From assembly GCA_041910015.1 (NCBI GenBank), contig JAYRRR010000154.1, forward strand, positions 1 through 55,910: DNA of 55,910 nucleotides, given 5' to 3'. Position 1 is the first letter of the stretch. The number at the start of each line of letters is the position of its first letter. The position numbers were made by a program, and so were the translations under genes. The notes under the pieces were generated by a model. It worked only from the letters and a program-made list of their open reading frames with translations. It ran no database searches and was not told the DNA's origin. Source of the stretch: RPQJ01 sp041910015. Lineage in GTDB: Bacteria; Pseudomonadota; Gammaproteobacteria; Steroidobacterales; Steroidobacteraceae. Of this stretch, positions 26,585-35,614 are shown piece by piece.

Positions 26585-27673
26585 TTATCGACGCTCCGTG
26601 CGCTGGGCCTGTGCCCAGGCCAGATCGCAGACCGTGGCCGTGAACTCCGCGTAGTGCCGCGCCTGCTGGCTCACGGCCGTGCCGCGCACGACCCGGCTGC
26701 GGATGCCGTGGAAGATGCCGGCCAGCCGGAACATGCCGAAGGCGAGATAGAACTCGAGGTCGCGCGGGTTCACCTGCCAACCCGTCACGCGTTCGTAGTA
26801 CGCGATGTACTCCTGCTCGGTCGGCAGACCGAGCGCACGCACGTCGCGGCCGCCGAGCATCGGGATCGACAGCGTCGGCAGTCGGTACATCATCAGGTGA
26901 TAAGCGAAGTCGGCGAGCGGATCGCCGAGCGACGACAGCTCCCAGTCCAGGATCGCGACCACGCGTGGCTCGGTCGGATGGAAGATCGCGTTGTCGGCAC
27001 GATAGTCGCCGTGCACGACCGCGGCCGGCGGCTCGTGCTGCGGCACGTTCCGCGGCAGCCACTCGATCACCCGCTCCATCGACTCGACGCGTCCGCCCGC
27101 GGTGTCCTCGGCGTACTGCCGGCTGAACCGCGCGATCTGCCGGCTCACGTAGCCGGTTGCCTTGCCGTAGTCGGCGAGCCCGGCCGCGTCCGGTCTCACG
27201 CGGTGCAGGCGCGCGAGCGCGTCGCACAGCGCGAACGAGTAGGCCCGTCGTTCGGCGGGGGCGACGTCGGGAAACGTCGGGTCCCAGTAGATGCGGCCGT
27301 CGACGTGGCCCATGACGTAGAACCACGTGCCGATCACGGCCTCGTCGGTGCACAGCACGTGCGCCTGCGGCACGGGGACGTCCGTGTGGCGACCGAGCGC
27401 GCTGATGACCTTGTATTCGCGGTCGACGGCATGCGCCGACGCGAGCAGCTGGCCCGGCGGCTTGCGCCGCAGCACGTAGCGCTGCCGTGGCGTCACGAGC
27501 AGGTAGGTCGGATTCGACTGACCACCCTTGAATTGCCGGATCGTCAGCGGGCCGGCAAAGCCGGGGATACGCTCCGCGAGCCAGGCCTCGAGCCGGGTGC
27601 CGTCGATTTCCATGCCCGGGCGCACGGGCGTCGTCGACGCCTCCAGGTGTGCGGGCAAGGTCGCGGCGTTCAT
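26585..27673 (-). CDS. APH-family phosphotransferase, ACAD10/11 N-domain type
   Basis: 362 residues of the aminoglycoside-phosphotransferase-like kinase family as found in acyl-CoA gene clusters. Visible are the ATP-binding start QFKGGQSNPTYLL, the Lys-containing YVLRRKPPGQLL, the catalytic loop VVHGDYRADNAIF and the metal motif AILDWELSSLGDPLADFAYH. Related domains in ACAD10/ACAD11 and LvaA phosphorylate 4-hydroxyacyl-CoA or its acid so that it can enter beta-oxidation. Position as last gene of the minus CoA operon suggests that role, not drug resistance. The substrate is unproven. Confidence 0.88.
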   Translation of the reverse strand: MNAATLPAHLEASTTPVRPGMEIDGTRLEAWLAERIPGFAGPLTIRQFKGGQSNPTYLLVTPRQRYVLRRKPPGQLLASAHAVDREYKVISALGRHTDVPVPQAHVLCTDEAVIGTWFYVMGHVDGRIYWDPTFPDVAPAERRAYSFALCDALARLHRVRPDAAGLADYGKATGYVSRQIARFSRQYAEDTAGGRVESMERVIEWLPRNVPQHEPPAAVVHGDYRADNAIFHPTEPRVVAILDWELSSLGDPLADFAYHLMMYRLPTLSIPMLGGRDVRALGLPTEQEYIAYYERVTGWQVNPRDLEFYLAFGMFRLAGIFHGIRSRVVRGTAVSQQARHYAEFTATVCDLAWAQAQRTERR

Positions 27674-27727
27674 GCTCGCATCCTCGTCACTTCGCGCGCC
27701 CGCACGGCAATGCCCGGCCAGGGCGGT

Positions 27728-28507
27728 TCACTTGCCGGTGAACCGCGGCGCGCGCCGCTCGCGGAACGCGACCACACCTTCCCGGAAGTCCTGGCTGTCG
27801 ATGCACGGCGCCTGCAGGTGCGCCTCCGCCCGGAGGGTCTGCTCGAAACCGCGGTCGGGCGCGCTGCGCAGCAACTGCTTCATGTAGCCGAGCGCGACCG
27901 GCGCGGCGTCGCAGAGTTGCTCGGCCCAGGCGATCGCGGACGCGACGACCTGCTCGTCGGCCACGACGCGGTTGCACAGTCCCCACTCGAGACAGCGCGC
28001 GGCGGGCACGCGGTCGCCACTCACCGCGATCTCGAACGCGCGACGGTGACCGAGCCGCTCGGCGAGCTGCCAGGTCATGCCGCCGTCGGGCACGAGCGCG
28101 ATCTTCTGGAACGGCACCTGGAAGAACGCGCTCTCGCCCATGACGACCAGATCGCAGGCGAGCGCAAACGACCCGCCGATGCCGGTCGCGAAGCCATTGA
28201 CGGCCGCAATGACCGGCTTGGGCATGCGCGCGATCGAGCGCAGCGGCGCGCCATATTCCTCGTTGAGCTGGCGCTCGACGTCGGCGCCGTCGACGAGATC
28301 GCCGGCCTTGAGGTCGGCGCCCGCGCTGAAACCACGGCCCGCACCCGTCAGCACGACCGCACGGATACCGGTGTCGGCCTCGACCTCGAGCACGGTCTGC
28401 TTGAATGCGAGACGCAGCGCCGCATCGAAGCTGTTGAGCGCCTCGGGCCGGTTCAGCGTCAGGACCGCGACGCGCCCGCGTCGATCGAGCCGTACGAGCG
28501 CGCTCAT
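27728..28507 (-). CDS. Enoyl-CoA hydratase/isomerase family protein (PaaG-like)
   Basis: 259-residue crotonase. It starts at ATG 28505-28507, overlapping the FadB-like stop by ATGA. The oxyanion motif is AGRGFSAGADLKAGD and the second is NGFATGIGGSFALACDLVVM. The position equivalent to the second catalytic Glu lies in KIALVPDGGMTWQLAERLG, with Asp as in PaaG-type isomerases rather than the Glu of classic hydratases. It may isomerise or hydrate an unsaturated acyl-CoA made by the dehydrogenases encoded nearby. Confidence 0.9.
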   Translation of the reverse strand: MSALVRLDRRGRVAVLTLNRPEALNSFDAALRLAFKQTVLEVEADTGIRAVVLTGAGRGFSAGADLKAGDLVDGADVERQLNEEYGAPLRSIARMPKPVIAAVNGFATGIGGSFALACDLVVMGESAFFQVPFQKIALVPDGGMTWQLAERLGHRRAFEIAVSGDRVPAARCLEWGLCNRVVADEQVVASAIAWAEQLCDAAPVALGYMKQLLRSAPDRGFEQTLRAEAHLQAPCIDSQDFREGVVAFRERRAPRFTGK

Positions 28508-30663
28508 GAATTCACCTTGCCGTAGAAACCTTCGCCCGACTGCGCCCGGGCGAGCAGGCCCCGGGTCGGCTTGAACCGCTCGCCGTAGCGCTTTCGCAGG
28601 CGCTTGCACTCGGCGACGAATCTGGCCGGACCGACGGTGTCGATGAACGACAGCGTGCCGCCCGTGTACGACGGAAAGCCCCAGCCGAGAATCGAGCCGA
28701 GGTCGGCCTCGTGCACGCTGCGCAGCACGCCTTCCTCGTGGCAGCGCGCGGCCTCGAGTGCCTGGATGTAGAGCAGGCGCGTCTTCAGCTCCTCGACCGA
28801 TGGCTGCTGCGCGGCCGGCGGATATTCGGCGCGAATCCCGCTCCAGAGCTTCTTGCGGCCGCCCTCGGGGTAGTCGTAGAAACCGCCGCCGCTCTTGCGC
28901 CCGAGGCGCCGCAGGTCCTCGACAAAGTGGCGCAGCACCGGCCAGCTCGCGTGCTCCTTGTACTTCACGCCGAGATCCTCGCGCGTCTGCTGCTCGACCT
29001 TGTACTGCAGCTCGAGGCTCACCTCGTCGGTGACCGCGAGCGGGCCGACCGGCATCCCGGCGAGCCGTCCCGCGTTCTCGATCAGCGCCGGGTCGATGCC
29101 CTCGGCGACCATCGCCTGGCCCTCGAACGTGTAGGTGCCGAAGCAGCGGCTCGTGTAGAAGCCGCGGCTGTCGTTGACGACGATCGGCGTCTTGCGCAAC
29201 TGGCCGACGTAGTCGAGCGCGCGCGCGATCGTCTCGTCGCTGGTCTGCTTGCCGACGATGATTTCCACCAGCGGCATCTTCTCGACCGGCGAGAAAAAGT
29301 GGATGCCGATGAAGTTCTTCGGCCGCTGCGACGCCCTGGCGAGGCCGGTGATCGGCAGCGTCGAGGTATTGCTCGCGAAGACCGCCGTGCTGGCGATGAC
29401 GTTCTCGGCCTTCGCGGTGACGTCCGCCTTGATCGCGCGGTTCTCGAACACCGCCTCGATCACCAGATCGGCACCGTCGAGCAGCGCGTAGTCCGACGTC
29501 GGCCGGATGCGCGCGAGGATCGCATCGACCTGCGCCTGTGTCCTGCGGCCCTTCGCGACGTCCTTCGCGAGCAGGCCGGCGGAGTATGCCTTGCCCTTCC
29601 CGGCCAGTTCCGGCGTCGAGTCGAGCAGCACGACGTCCATGCCGGCGAGCGCGGAGACGTACGCCACGCCCGCGCCCATCATGCCGGCGCCGAGCACGCC
29701 GAGCTTGCGCACCTGCGACTTAGCGATGCCGGCGGGGCGCACCGAAAGCTTGTCGGCGTTGCCCTTGTTAACGAACATCGTGCGGATCAGGTTGCGCGAC
29801 ACCGGCCCGGTCACCAGTTGCGCGAAGTGCCTGGCCTCGATCTGCAGACCCATGTCGATCGGCACGATCGTGCCTTCGTACACGCACGACAGGATCGCCG
29901 CGGGCGCCGGATAGTTGTGCAGCGTCTTTTTCGCCACCAGCGCCGTGGCGCCGGTGAACGTCTGCGCGACCGCCGGGCTCGCGAACCCCGCACCGCCCGG
30001 GACCCGGAAACCCTTCTGGTCCCATGGCTGCACGGCGTTCGGGCTCGAGCGCAGCCAGCGCTTCGCGGCCGCGATCAGCTCGGCCGGCGGCACGACCTCG
30101 TGCACCAGGCCGAGCTTCTTCGCCTCCTGCGCGCCGATGTTGCCGCCTTCGAGCAGGTACGGCAGCGATGCCGCGACGCCGATCAGGCGCGGCATGCGCT
30201 GTGTGCCGCCACCGCCCGGCAGCAGGCCCACCTTGACCTCCGGCAGGCCGACGAAGCACTTCGGGTCGTCCGCCATGACGCGGTAGTGGCAGGCGAGACA
30301 GAGTTCGAAACCGCCGCCGAGCGCGAGGCCGTTGATCGCTGCGACCCACGGCTTGCCGCTGGTCTCGATGCTGCGCAGGATCTGCGGGAGCCCGCCGGCG
30401 AAGCGATCGCAGGCCTGCTGCGCCGTGAGTTCCGGCCCGAAGCTGCGCAGGAATTCGGTGAGGTCGTAACCGGCGATGAAACTCGACTTGCCGGAGGTGA
30501 CGACGACGCCCTTGACGGCGGGGTCCGCGACCAGCCGCTGCGCCACCTCGACCAGCTCGCTCTCCACTTCCGGCGCGAACACGTTCATCGAGCGCCCGGG
30601 GCTGTCCATCGTGACGAGCGCGATGCCGTCCTCGTCGACGGCGACGTTGAAATGCTTCGACAT
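28504..30663 (-). CDS. FadB-like bifunctional enoyl-CoA hydratase / 3-hydroxyacyl-CoA dehydrogenase
   Basis: 719 residues. The N-terminal crotonase domain has both catalytic Glu (LALGGGFE and VGLPEVKVGLLPGGGG). The NAD-binding domain starts at VLGAGMMGAGVAYVSALAGM, with catalytic His in IGIHFFSPVEKMPLVEII. Two C-terminal 3HCDH domains follow (NDSRGFYTSRCF and ILGWGFPSYTGG). It carries out the hydration and oxidation steps of beta-oxidation. Forms an operon with the thiolase (28-bp gap) and crotonase (overlap). Called FadB-like rather than FadB because this is a second, specialised cluster by context. Confidence 0.94.
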   Translation of the reverse strand: MSKHFNVAVDEDGIALVTMDSPGRSMNVFAPEVESELVEVAQRLVADPAVKGVVVTSGKSSFIAGYDLTEFLRSFGPELTAQQACDRFAGGLPQILRSIETSGKPWVAAINGLALGGGFELCLACHYRVMADDPKCFVGLPEVKVGLLPGGGGTQRMPRLIGVAASLPYLLEGGNIGAQEAKKLGLVHEVVPPAELIAAAKRWLRSSPNAVQPWDQKGFRVPGGAGFASPAVAQTFTGATALVAKKTLHNYPAPAAILSCVYEGTIVPIDMGLQIEARHFAQLVTGPVSRNLIRTMFVNKGNADKLSVRPAGIAKSQVRKLGVLGAGMMGAGVAYVSALAGMDVVLLDSTPELAGKGKAYSAGLLAKDVAKGRRTQAQVDAILARIRPTSDYALLDGADLVIEAVFENRAIKADVTAKAENVIASTAVFASNTSTLPITGLARASQRPKNFIGIHFFSPVEKMPLVEIIVGKQTSDETIARALDYVGQLRKTPIVVNDSRGFYTSRCFGTYTFEGQAMVAEGIDPALIENAGRLAGMPVGPLAVTDEVSLELQYKVEQQTREDLGVKYKEHASWPVLRHFVEDLRRLGRKSGGGFYDYPEGGRKKLWSGIRAEYPPAAQQPSVEELKTRLLYIQALEAARCHEEGVLRSVHEADLGSILGWGFPSYTGGTLSFIDTVGPARFVAECKRLRKRYGERFKPTRGLLARAQSGEGFYGKVNS

Positions 30664-30691
30664 GTGTCTGGTTCCTGGCTGCGGCGCGCCG

Positions 30692-31900
30692 TCAGACGCG
30701 CTCGATGATCGTGGCGGTGCCCATGCCGGCGCCCACGCACAGCGTGATCAGCGCCGTGCCGAGGTTGCGCCGTTCGAGCTCGTCGAGCACGGTGCCCGTG
30801 ATCATGGCGCCCGTGGCGCCGAGCGGATGGCCCATGGCGATCGCGCCGCCGTTCACGTTGACCTTGTCGTGCGGCACGCCCGTCGCGCTCATGAAACGCA
30901 GCACCACCGACGCGAATGCCTCGTTGACCTCGAACAGGTCGATGTCGCCGACGCTCATGCCGGCGCGCTTGAGCAGCTTCTGCGTCACGAGCGCCGGACC
31001 CGTCAGCATGATCGCGGGCTCGCTGCCGATCGAGGTGAAGGCGCGGATGCGCGCCCGCGGCTTGACGCCCGCCCTGGCGCCGTAGCGCCTGTTGCCGATC
31101 AGCATGGCGGTGGCACCGTCGACGATGCCGCTCGAGTTGGCGGCCGTGTGGACGTGATCGATCGCCTCGACCTGCGGATACTTCATCAGCGCGACCGCGT
31201 CGAAGCCCCCCTGCTCGCCGAGCTGCGCGAAAGACGGCTTCAGCGTGGCGAGACCCTGCACCGTCGTGTCCGGACGCATGTGCTCGTCGCGGTCGAGCAC
31301 GACGCGCCCAAGCACGTCCCTGACGGGCACGATGGACCGGTCGAAGCGGCCTTCCGCCCAGGCCTGCGCGGCACGGCGCTGGCTCTCCGCGGCAAAGGTG
31401 TCGACGTCGGTGCGCGTGTAGCCGTCGAGCGTGGCGATCAGATCGGCACCGATGCCCTGCGGCACGAAATACGTCTGGTAGGCGACGGCCGGATCGGCCG
31501 CCCAGGCGCCGCCGTCGCTCGCCATCGGCACGCGCGACATGGACTCGACGCCGCCCGCGACGACCGCGACGGACTGCCCCGAGAGGACCTGCGCCGCCGC
31601 GTTGTTGATGGCCTCGAGCCCCGAGGCGCAGAAGCGGTTCAGCTGCTGGCCGGGCACGGTCTCGGCGTAGCCCGCGACGAGCGCGGCCACGCGGGCAATG
31701 TTGGCGCCCTGCTCGCCGACCGGCGCCACGCAGCCGAACACGACGTCGTCGAGCAACGCGGTGTCGAGCCCGTTGCGGTCGCGCAGCGCCTGCAGCACCT
31801 GCGCCGCGAGCCGCATCGGCGTCGTGCCGTGCAGTGAACCGTCGGCCTTGCCGCGGCCACGCGGCGTGCGGACGTGGTCGTAGATGAATGCTTCTGCCAT
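30692..31900 (-). CDS. Acetyl-CoA acyltransferase (thiolase)
   Basis: 402 residues from ATG 31898-31900 (MAEAFIYDHVRTPRGRGK). Active-site Cys in NRFCASGLEAINNAA, the GHPLG motif (NGGAIAMGHPLGATGA) with its His and the second Cys in LCVGAGMG are present. It performs the last, thiolytic step that releases acetyl-CoA or propionyl-CoA. It partners the FadB-like protein encoded just downstream. The preceding spacer holds a 9-bp hairpin (31921-31943). Confidence 0.95.
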   Translation of the reverse strand: MAEAFIYDHVRTPRGRGKADGSLHGTTPMRLAAQVLQALRDRNGLDTALLDDVVFGCVAPVGEQGANIARVAALVAGYAETVPGQQLNRFCASGLEAINNAAAQVLSGQSVAVVAGGVESMSRVPMASDGGAWAADPAVAYQTYFVPQGIGADLIATLDGYTRTDVDTFAAESQRRAAQAWAEGRFDRSIVPVRDVLGRVVLDRDEHMRPDTTVQGLATLKPSFAQLGEQGGFDAVALMKYPQVEAIDHVHTAANSSGIVDGATAMLIGNRRYGARAGVKPRARIRAFTSIGSEPAIMLTGPALVTQKLLKRAGMSVGDIDLFEVNEAFASVVLRFMSATGVPHDKVNVNGGAIAMGHPLGATGAMITGTVLDELERRNLGTALITLCVGAGMGTATIIERV

Positions 31901-31920
31901 GCCGTTGCTCCGTTGATGCC

Positions 31921-31943
31921 GCCGCCCACCATGAGTGGGCGGC
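31921..31943 (-). terminator. Intra-operon hairpin between racemase and thiolase genes
   Basis: GCCGCCCAC (31921-31929) and GTGGGCGGC (31935-31943) form a perfect 9-bp stem with loop CATGA in the 57-bp spacer. There is no T-run, so it more likely moderates expression or stabilises mRNA than ends it. Confidence 0.4.
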
Positions 31944-31957
31944 ACCGCCCGATGTCG

Positions 31958-33100
31958 TCAGGCCAGTGCGCCCGCCGTCCGCAATTGCTCGACCTGCTCC
32001 GCGGTGAAGCCGCTTTCGCGCAGCACCGCCTCGGTGTCCGCGCCGGCGCGGTGCGGTGCCCGCACGGGCGCCGCCGGCGTGCGGCTGAAGCGCGGCGCGG
32101 GTGCGTTCTGCTCGACGCCGTCGACCGTGATGAACGAGCCGCGGGCGACGTTGTGCGGATGGCGCGCCGCCTCGGCGAGCGACAGGATGGGGGCGACGCA
32201 GGCGTCGGTGCCGTCGAAGACCGCCGCCCATTCGTCGCGCGTCCTGGTGCGCACGGCGGCGGCGATGGCCGCATGGGCGTCCGGCCAGCTCGCGCGCTGG
32301 GCGGGAAAGCCGGCAGCGAGGTGCCTGCGATCGACCCCGAGCTTGTCGATCAGCACGGCGTAGAACTGCGGCTCGATCGCGCCGATCGCCAGGTAGCGGC
32401 CGTCCTTCGTCTCGAACGTGCCGTAATACGGGGCGCCGCCGGCGAGCATTTCCTCGCCGGTCGTGTCGCGGAATTCGGGGTTGGCCGCGCGCTGGGCGAA
32501 AAAGATGGCCATCAGCGCGATCGTGCCGTCGGTCATCGCGGCGTCGACGACCTGGCCCCGGCCCGAGCGGCCGGCCTCGAGCAGTGCCGCGAGCACGCCG
32601 GACAGCAGCATCATCGCGCCACCGCCGAAGTCGCCGACGAGGTTGAGCGGCGGCACGGGCTTGCCGCCGGCCTCGCCGATCATGTTCAGCGCGCCCGTGA
32701 TGGCGATGTAGTCGATGTCGTGTCCCGCCGCGTGCGCCAGCGGCCCCGACTGACCCCAGCCCGTCATGCGCCCGTAGACCAGCTTCGGGTTGCGTCCGAG
32801 ACAGACCTCCGGGCCGACGCCCAGACGCTCCATGACGCCCGGCCGGAACCCCTCGAGCAGCGCGTCCGCGCCGTCGACGAGCCGCAGCAGCGTCTCGATG
32901 CCCGCGGCGTTCTTGAGATTCAGCGCGATGGAACGACGATTGCGCTGCATGCAGTCGAGGTTCGCGCCCTCGTCGGACCGCGCCGAGGCACGATCCACGC
33001 GAATGACGTCCGCACCCATGTCGGCGAGCATCATGGAGCAGAAGGGCACGGGGCCGATGCCCGCGATTTCGACGATCCGGAGGCCGTGCAAAGGTCCCAT
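31958..33100 (-). CDS. Alpha-methylacyl-CoA racemase (CaiB/BaiF family)
   Basis: 380 residues from ATG 33098-33100 (MGPLHGLRIVEIAGIGP). Family III fold. The residues used by alpha-methylacyl-CoA racemases are visible: His in AHAAGHDIDYIAITG, Asp in VVDAAMTDGT and Glu in IGAIEPQFYAVLI. These enzymes invert the 2-methyl group of branched or sterol side-chain acyl-CoAs so that dehydrogenases can act. It heads the minus arm of the CoA block, divergent from the CaiB-type gene at 33180. Confidence 0.93.
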   Translation of the reverse strand: MGPLHGLRIVEIAGIGPVPFCSMMLADMGADVIRVDRASARSDEGANLDCMQRNRRSIALNLKNAAGIETLLRLVDGADALLEGFRPGVMERLGVGPEVCLGRNPKLVYGRMTGWGQSGPLAHAAGHDIDYIAITGALNMIGEAGGKPVPPLNLVGDFGGGAMMLLSGVLAALLEAGRSGRGQVVDAAMTDGTIALMAIFFAQRAANPEFRDTTGEEMLAGGAPYYGTFETKDGRYLAIGAIEPQFYAVLIDKLGVDRRHLAAGFPAQRASWPDAHAAIAAAVRTRTRDEWAAVFDGTDACVAPILSLAEAARHPHNVARGSFITVDGVEQNAPAPRFSRTPAAPVRAPHRAGADTEAVLRESGFTAEQVEQLRTAGALA

Positions 33101-33133
33101 GCGTAGTGCTCCTGCCGTGTCCGAGCGCAGAAC

Positions 33134-33150
33134 CCATCTATTATAGACGG
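33134..33150. promoter_or_regulatory. Palindrome and -10 in the divergent spacer of the CoA block
   Basis: CCATCTATTATAGACGG is a 17-bp palindrome with one mismatch. On the minus strand it contains TATAAT (33139-33144), a perfect -10 about 38 bp upstream of the racemase ATG; no -35 match was found. Lying alone in the 79-bp spacer between the two arms, it is the best candidate for an operator controlling both. No regulator gene is present in the block. Confidence 0.5.
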
Positions 33151-33179
33151 CTGGCGCACCCACTTGCCGGGGCCTCGAC

Positions 33180-34373
33180 ATGCTGCCGCTGCTGCGGGGG
33201 ACGCGAGTCCTCGACTTCACGACCATCGTGCTCGGGCCGTACGCGACCCAGCTGCTCGGCGACCTCGGCGCCGAGGTCGTCAAGGTCGAGTCGCCGCAGG
33301 GCGACCTGTTCCGGGCCGTGCGCCCCGGCCGGTCGCGTACCATGGGCGCCGGCTTCCTGGGGTTCAACCGCAACAAGCGCTCGCTCGCGCTCGACCTGAA
33401 GCGCACCGAGGCGCGCGACGTGCTGGAGCGGCTGGTGCGCGGCGCGGACGTCGTCGTCCACAACATGCGGCCGGCCGCCGCGGCGCGCGTGGGCCTCGAC
33501 TACGAGACGCTGTCGCGTCTGCAGCCCGCGCTCGTCTATGTCTTCGCCGCCGGCTATGACCAGAGCGGACCCAATGCCGACGTCCCGGCCTACGACGACG
33601 TCATCCAGGCGGCCTCGGGCGTGGCGGCGCTCAATGCGAACGAGCGCGGCGAGCCGCGTTACCTCGCGACCATTCTCTGCGACAAAGTCGGCGGGCTGCA
33701 CCTCGCACTCGCGGTGGCGGCCGGCATCGCGCAGCGCGCGCGCACCGGCGTCGGCTGCTGCATCGAAGCGCCGATGTTCGAGAGCACCGTGTCGTTCCTG
33801 CTGTCGGAGCAGCTCGGTGGCGCCAGCTTCGTGCCGGAGCTGGGGCCGACGGGCTACGACCGCCTGTCCGCGCCGAACCGGCGGCCGTTCCGCACGCGCG
33901 ACGGGTACATGTGCATACTGCCCTACAACGCCACGCACTGGTCGTCGTTCTTCGAGCTGATCGGCCGGCCGGACCTGGCGCAGTCGCCGAGCGTGCAGGA
34001 TCCGGTGCGACGCAGCCAGGACGTCGATGCGCTGTACGCGGTCATCGCCGAGGTGGCGCCGTCGCGGACCACGGCCGAGTGGCTGCGGGCGCTCGGCGAA
34101 CGCGACGTGCCCTGCGCGCGCGTCAACGCCGTCGGCGACCTGCTGTACGATCCGCAGCTCGCGGCGACCGGATTCTTCCGCGAGTACGACCACCCGACCG
34201 AAGGGCGGCTGCGCAGCACGCGTTCGCCGTTCCGCCTGCACGCCGGCGGCACCGAGGCCCCCGATCGCCCGGCCCCGGCCCTTGGCGCGGACGGCCGCGA
34301 CGTCCTGGCGGGGCTCGGCTACGACGCCACGGAAATCGACCGTCTGCTCGACGCCGGCGTCGTCCGGTTCTGA
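33180..34373 (+). CDS. CaiB/BaiF family III CoA-transferase
   Basis: 397 residues from ATG 33180 (MLPLLRGTRVLDFTTIVLGP). The family features are YATQLLGDLGAEVVKVESP and RNKRSLALDLK. The segment around the expected active site reads CCIEAPMFESTVSFLL. Such enzymes move CoA between acyl groups, activating a carboxylic acid without ATP. It lacks the GHD and EPQF features of the neighbouring racemase, so transfer rather than racemisation is more likely. It heads the plus arm and precedes two acyl-CoA dehydrogenase genes by 34 bp. Confidence 0.9.
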   Translation: MLPLLRGTRVLDFTTIVLGPYATQLLGDLGAEVVKVESPQGDLFRAVRPGRSRTMGAGFLGFNRNKRSLALDLKRTEARDVLERLVRGADVVVHNMRPAAAARVGLDYETLSRLQPALVYVFAAGYDQSGPNADVPAYDDVIQAASGVAALNANERGEPRYLATILCDKVGGLHLALAVAAGIAQRARTGVGCCIEAPMFESTVSFLLSEQLGGASFVPELGPTGYDRLSAPNRRPFRTRDGYMCILPYNATHWSSFFELIGRPDLAQSPSVQDPVRRSQDVDALYAVIAEVAPSRTTAEWLRALGERDVPCARVNAVGDLLYDPQLAATGFFREYDHPTEGRLRSTRSPFRLHAGGTEAPDRPAPALGADGRDVLAGLGYDATEIDRLLDAGVVRF

Positions 34374-34407
34374 GGTATCGTGGCGGTTTGACCCGCCCGG
34401 AGACCTC

Positions 34408-35604
34408 ATGACCGACCTCGACGCCTTCCGGCGCCACGTGCGCGACTGGATCGCCGCGAACTACCCGGACTCCCTGCGCGGGCCGCTGCTGCCCGACGGC
34501 GACGACACACCCTGGGGCGGACGCAAGACCGTCTACGCGAACCCGGACGTCCCGCTCTGGATGGAGCGCATGGGCGCGAAGGGCTGGAGTCGCCCCGAAT
34601 GGGCGCCCGAGCACGGCGGCGCGGGGCTCGCGCCGGACGAGGCGCGCGTGCTGCGCGAGGAGCTCGCCGCGGCCGGTTGCCGCCCGCCCGTGTTCTCGTT
34701 CGGCCTGCTGATGCTCGCGCCGGTGCTGCACGAGTTCGCGAGCGAGCCGCAGAAGCGACGCTTCCTGCCGCCGATCGCACGCGGCGAGATCCGCTGGTGT
34801 CAGGGGTATTCCGAGCCGGGCGCGGGTTCCGACCTCGCGGGCCTCAAGACACGGGCCGAGGACCACGGCGACCACTGGCTGGTCAATGGCCAGAAGATCT
34901 GGACTTCGTACGCCGACTGGTCCGACTGGATGTTCTGCCTCGTGCGTACCGACGCCGAGTCGAAGCACGGCGGCATTTCGTTCCTGCTGATCGACATGAC
35001 GACGCCGGGCGTCGAGACGCGGCCGATCCAGCTCATCTCCGGCCAGTCGCCATTCTGCGAGGTGTTCTTCACCGACGTGCGCGTGCCGAAGGAGAATCTC
35101 GTCGGCAAGCCGGGCGAAGGCTGGAAGATCGCCAAGCGACTGCTGCAGTTCGAGCGGGCCGGCATCTCCGCGCAGGTGCAGTCGGGCACCGGCGGCACGC
35201 CGCGTGGCACGTCGCTCGCCGACCTCGCGAAACGCTACTGCGGCGAGGACGGTGGCCGCATCGCCGACGCGCAGGTCCGCGAGCAGGTGGCGAAGCACGA
35301 AATGCACAGCGAAGCGATCGGGCTGACGCTGCGCCGTGTCGAGGCGGAGAGCGGCAAGGCCGGCCCGACGGCAGCCTCGTCGATCACCAAGGCGCTCGGC
35401 GCGAAGCACAACAAGGACAAGTTCGAGCTGATGCTCGGGATCATGGGCCAGGCCGCGCTCGGCTGGGAGGGCGACCCGTTCGACATCGAGGAAATCGAGA
35501 TCTGCCGCCAGTGGCTGCGCTCGAAGGGCAACTCCATCGAGGGCGGTACCAGCGAGATCCAGGCCAACATCGTCGCCAAGCAGGTGCTTGGCCTGCCGGA
35601 CTGA
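34408..35604 (+). CDS. Acyl-CoA dehydrogenase, subunit 1 of a likely pair
   Basis: 398-residue FAD enzyme. FAD and substrate motifs are WCQGYSEPGAGSDLAGLKT and KIWTSYADWSDWMF, and the C-terminal part has IEGGTSEIQANIVAKQVLG, where Glu in IEGG is a plausible catalytic base. It introduces an alpha-beta double bond into an acyl-CoA. A second dehydrogenase lacking this motif follows after 10 bp. Paired genes of this kind in steroid-degrading bacteria encode heteromers, which is inference here. Confidence 0.93.
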   Translation: MTDLDAFRRHVRDWIAANYPDSLRGPLLPDGDDTPWGGRKTVYANPDVPLWMERMGAKGWSRPEWAPEHGGAGLAPDEARVLREELAAAGCRPPVFSFGLLMLAPVLHEFASEPQKRRFLPPIARGEIRWCQGYSEPGAGSDLAGLKTRAEDHGDHWLVNGQKIWTSYADWSDWMFCLVRTDAESKHGGISFLLIDMTTPGVETRPIQLISGQSPFCEVFFTDVRVPKENLVGKPGEGWKIAKRLLQFERAGISAQVQSGTGGTPRGTSLADLAKRYCGEDGGRIADAQVREQVAKHEMHSEAIGLTLRRVEAESGKAGPTAASSITKALGAKHNKDKFELMLGIMGQAALGWEGDPFDIEEIEICRQWLRSKGNSIEGGTSEIQANIVAKQVLGLPD

Positions 35605-35614
35605 GGAGCGACCG

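Noticed and set aside
26654..30708. Long plus-strand open frames opposite the CoA genes
   Set aside because: Antisense shadows of the APH, crotonase and FadB-like genes, which carry clear motifs on the minus strand.
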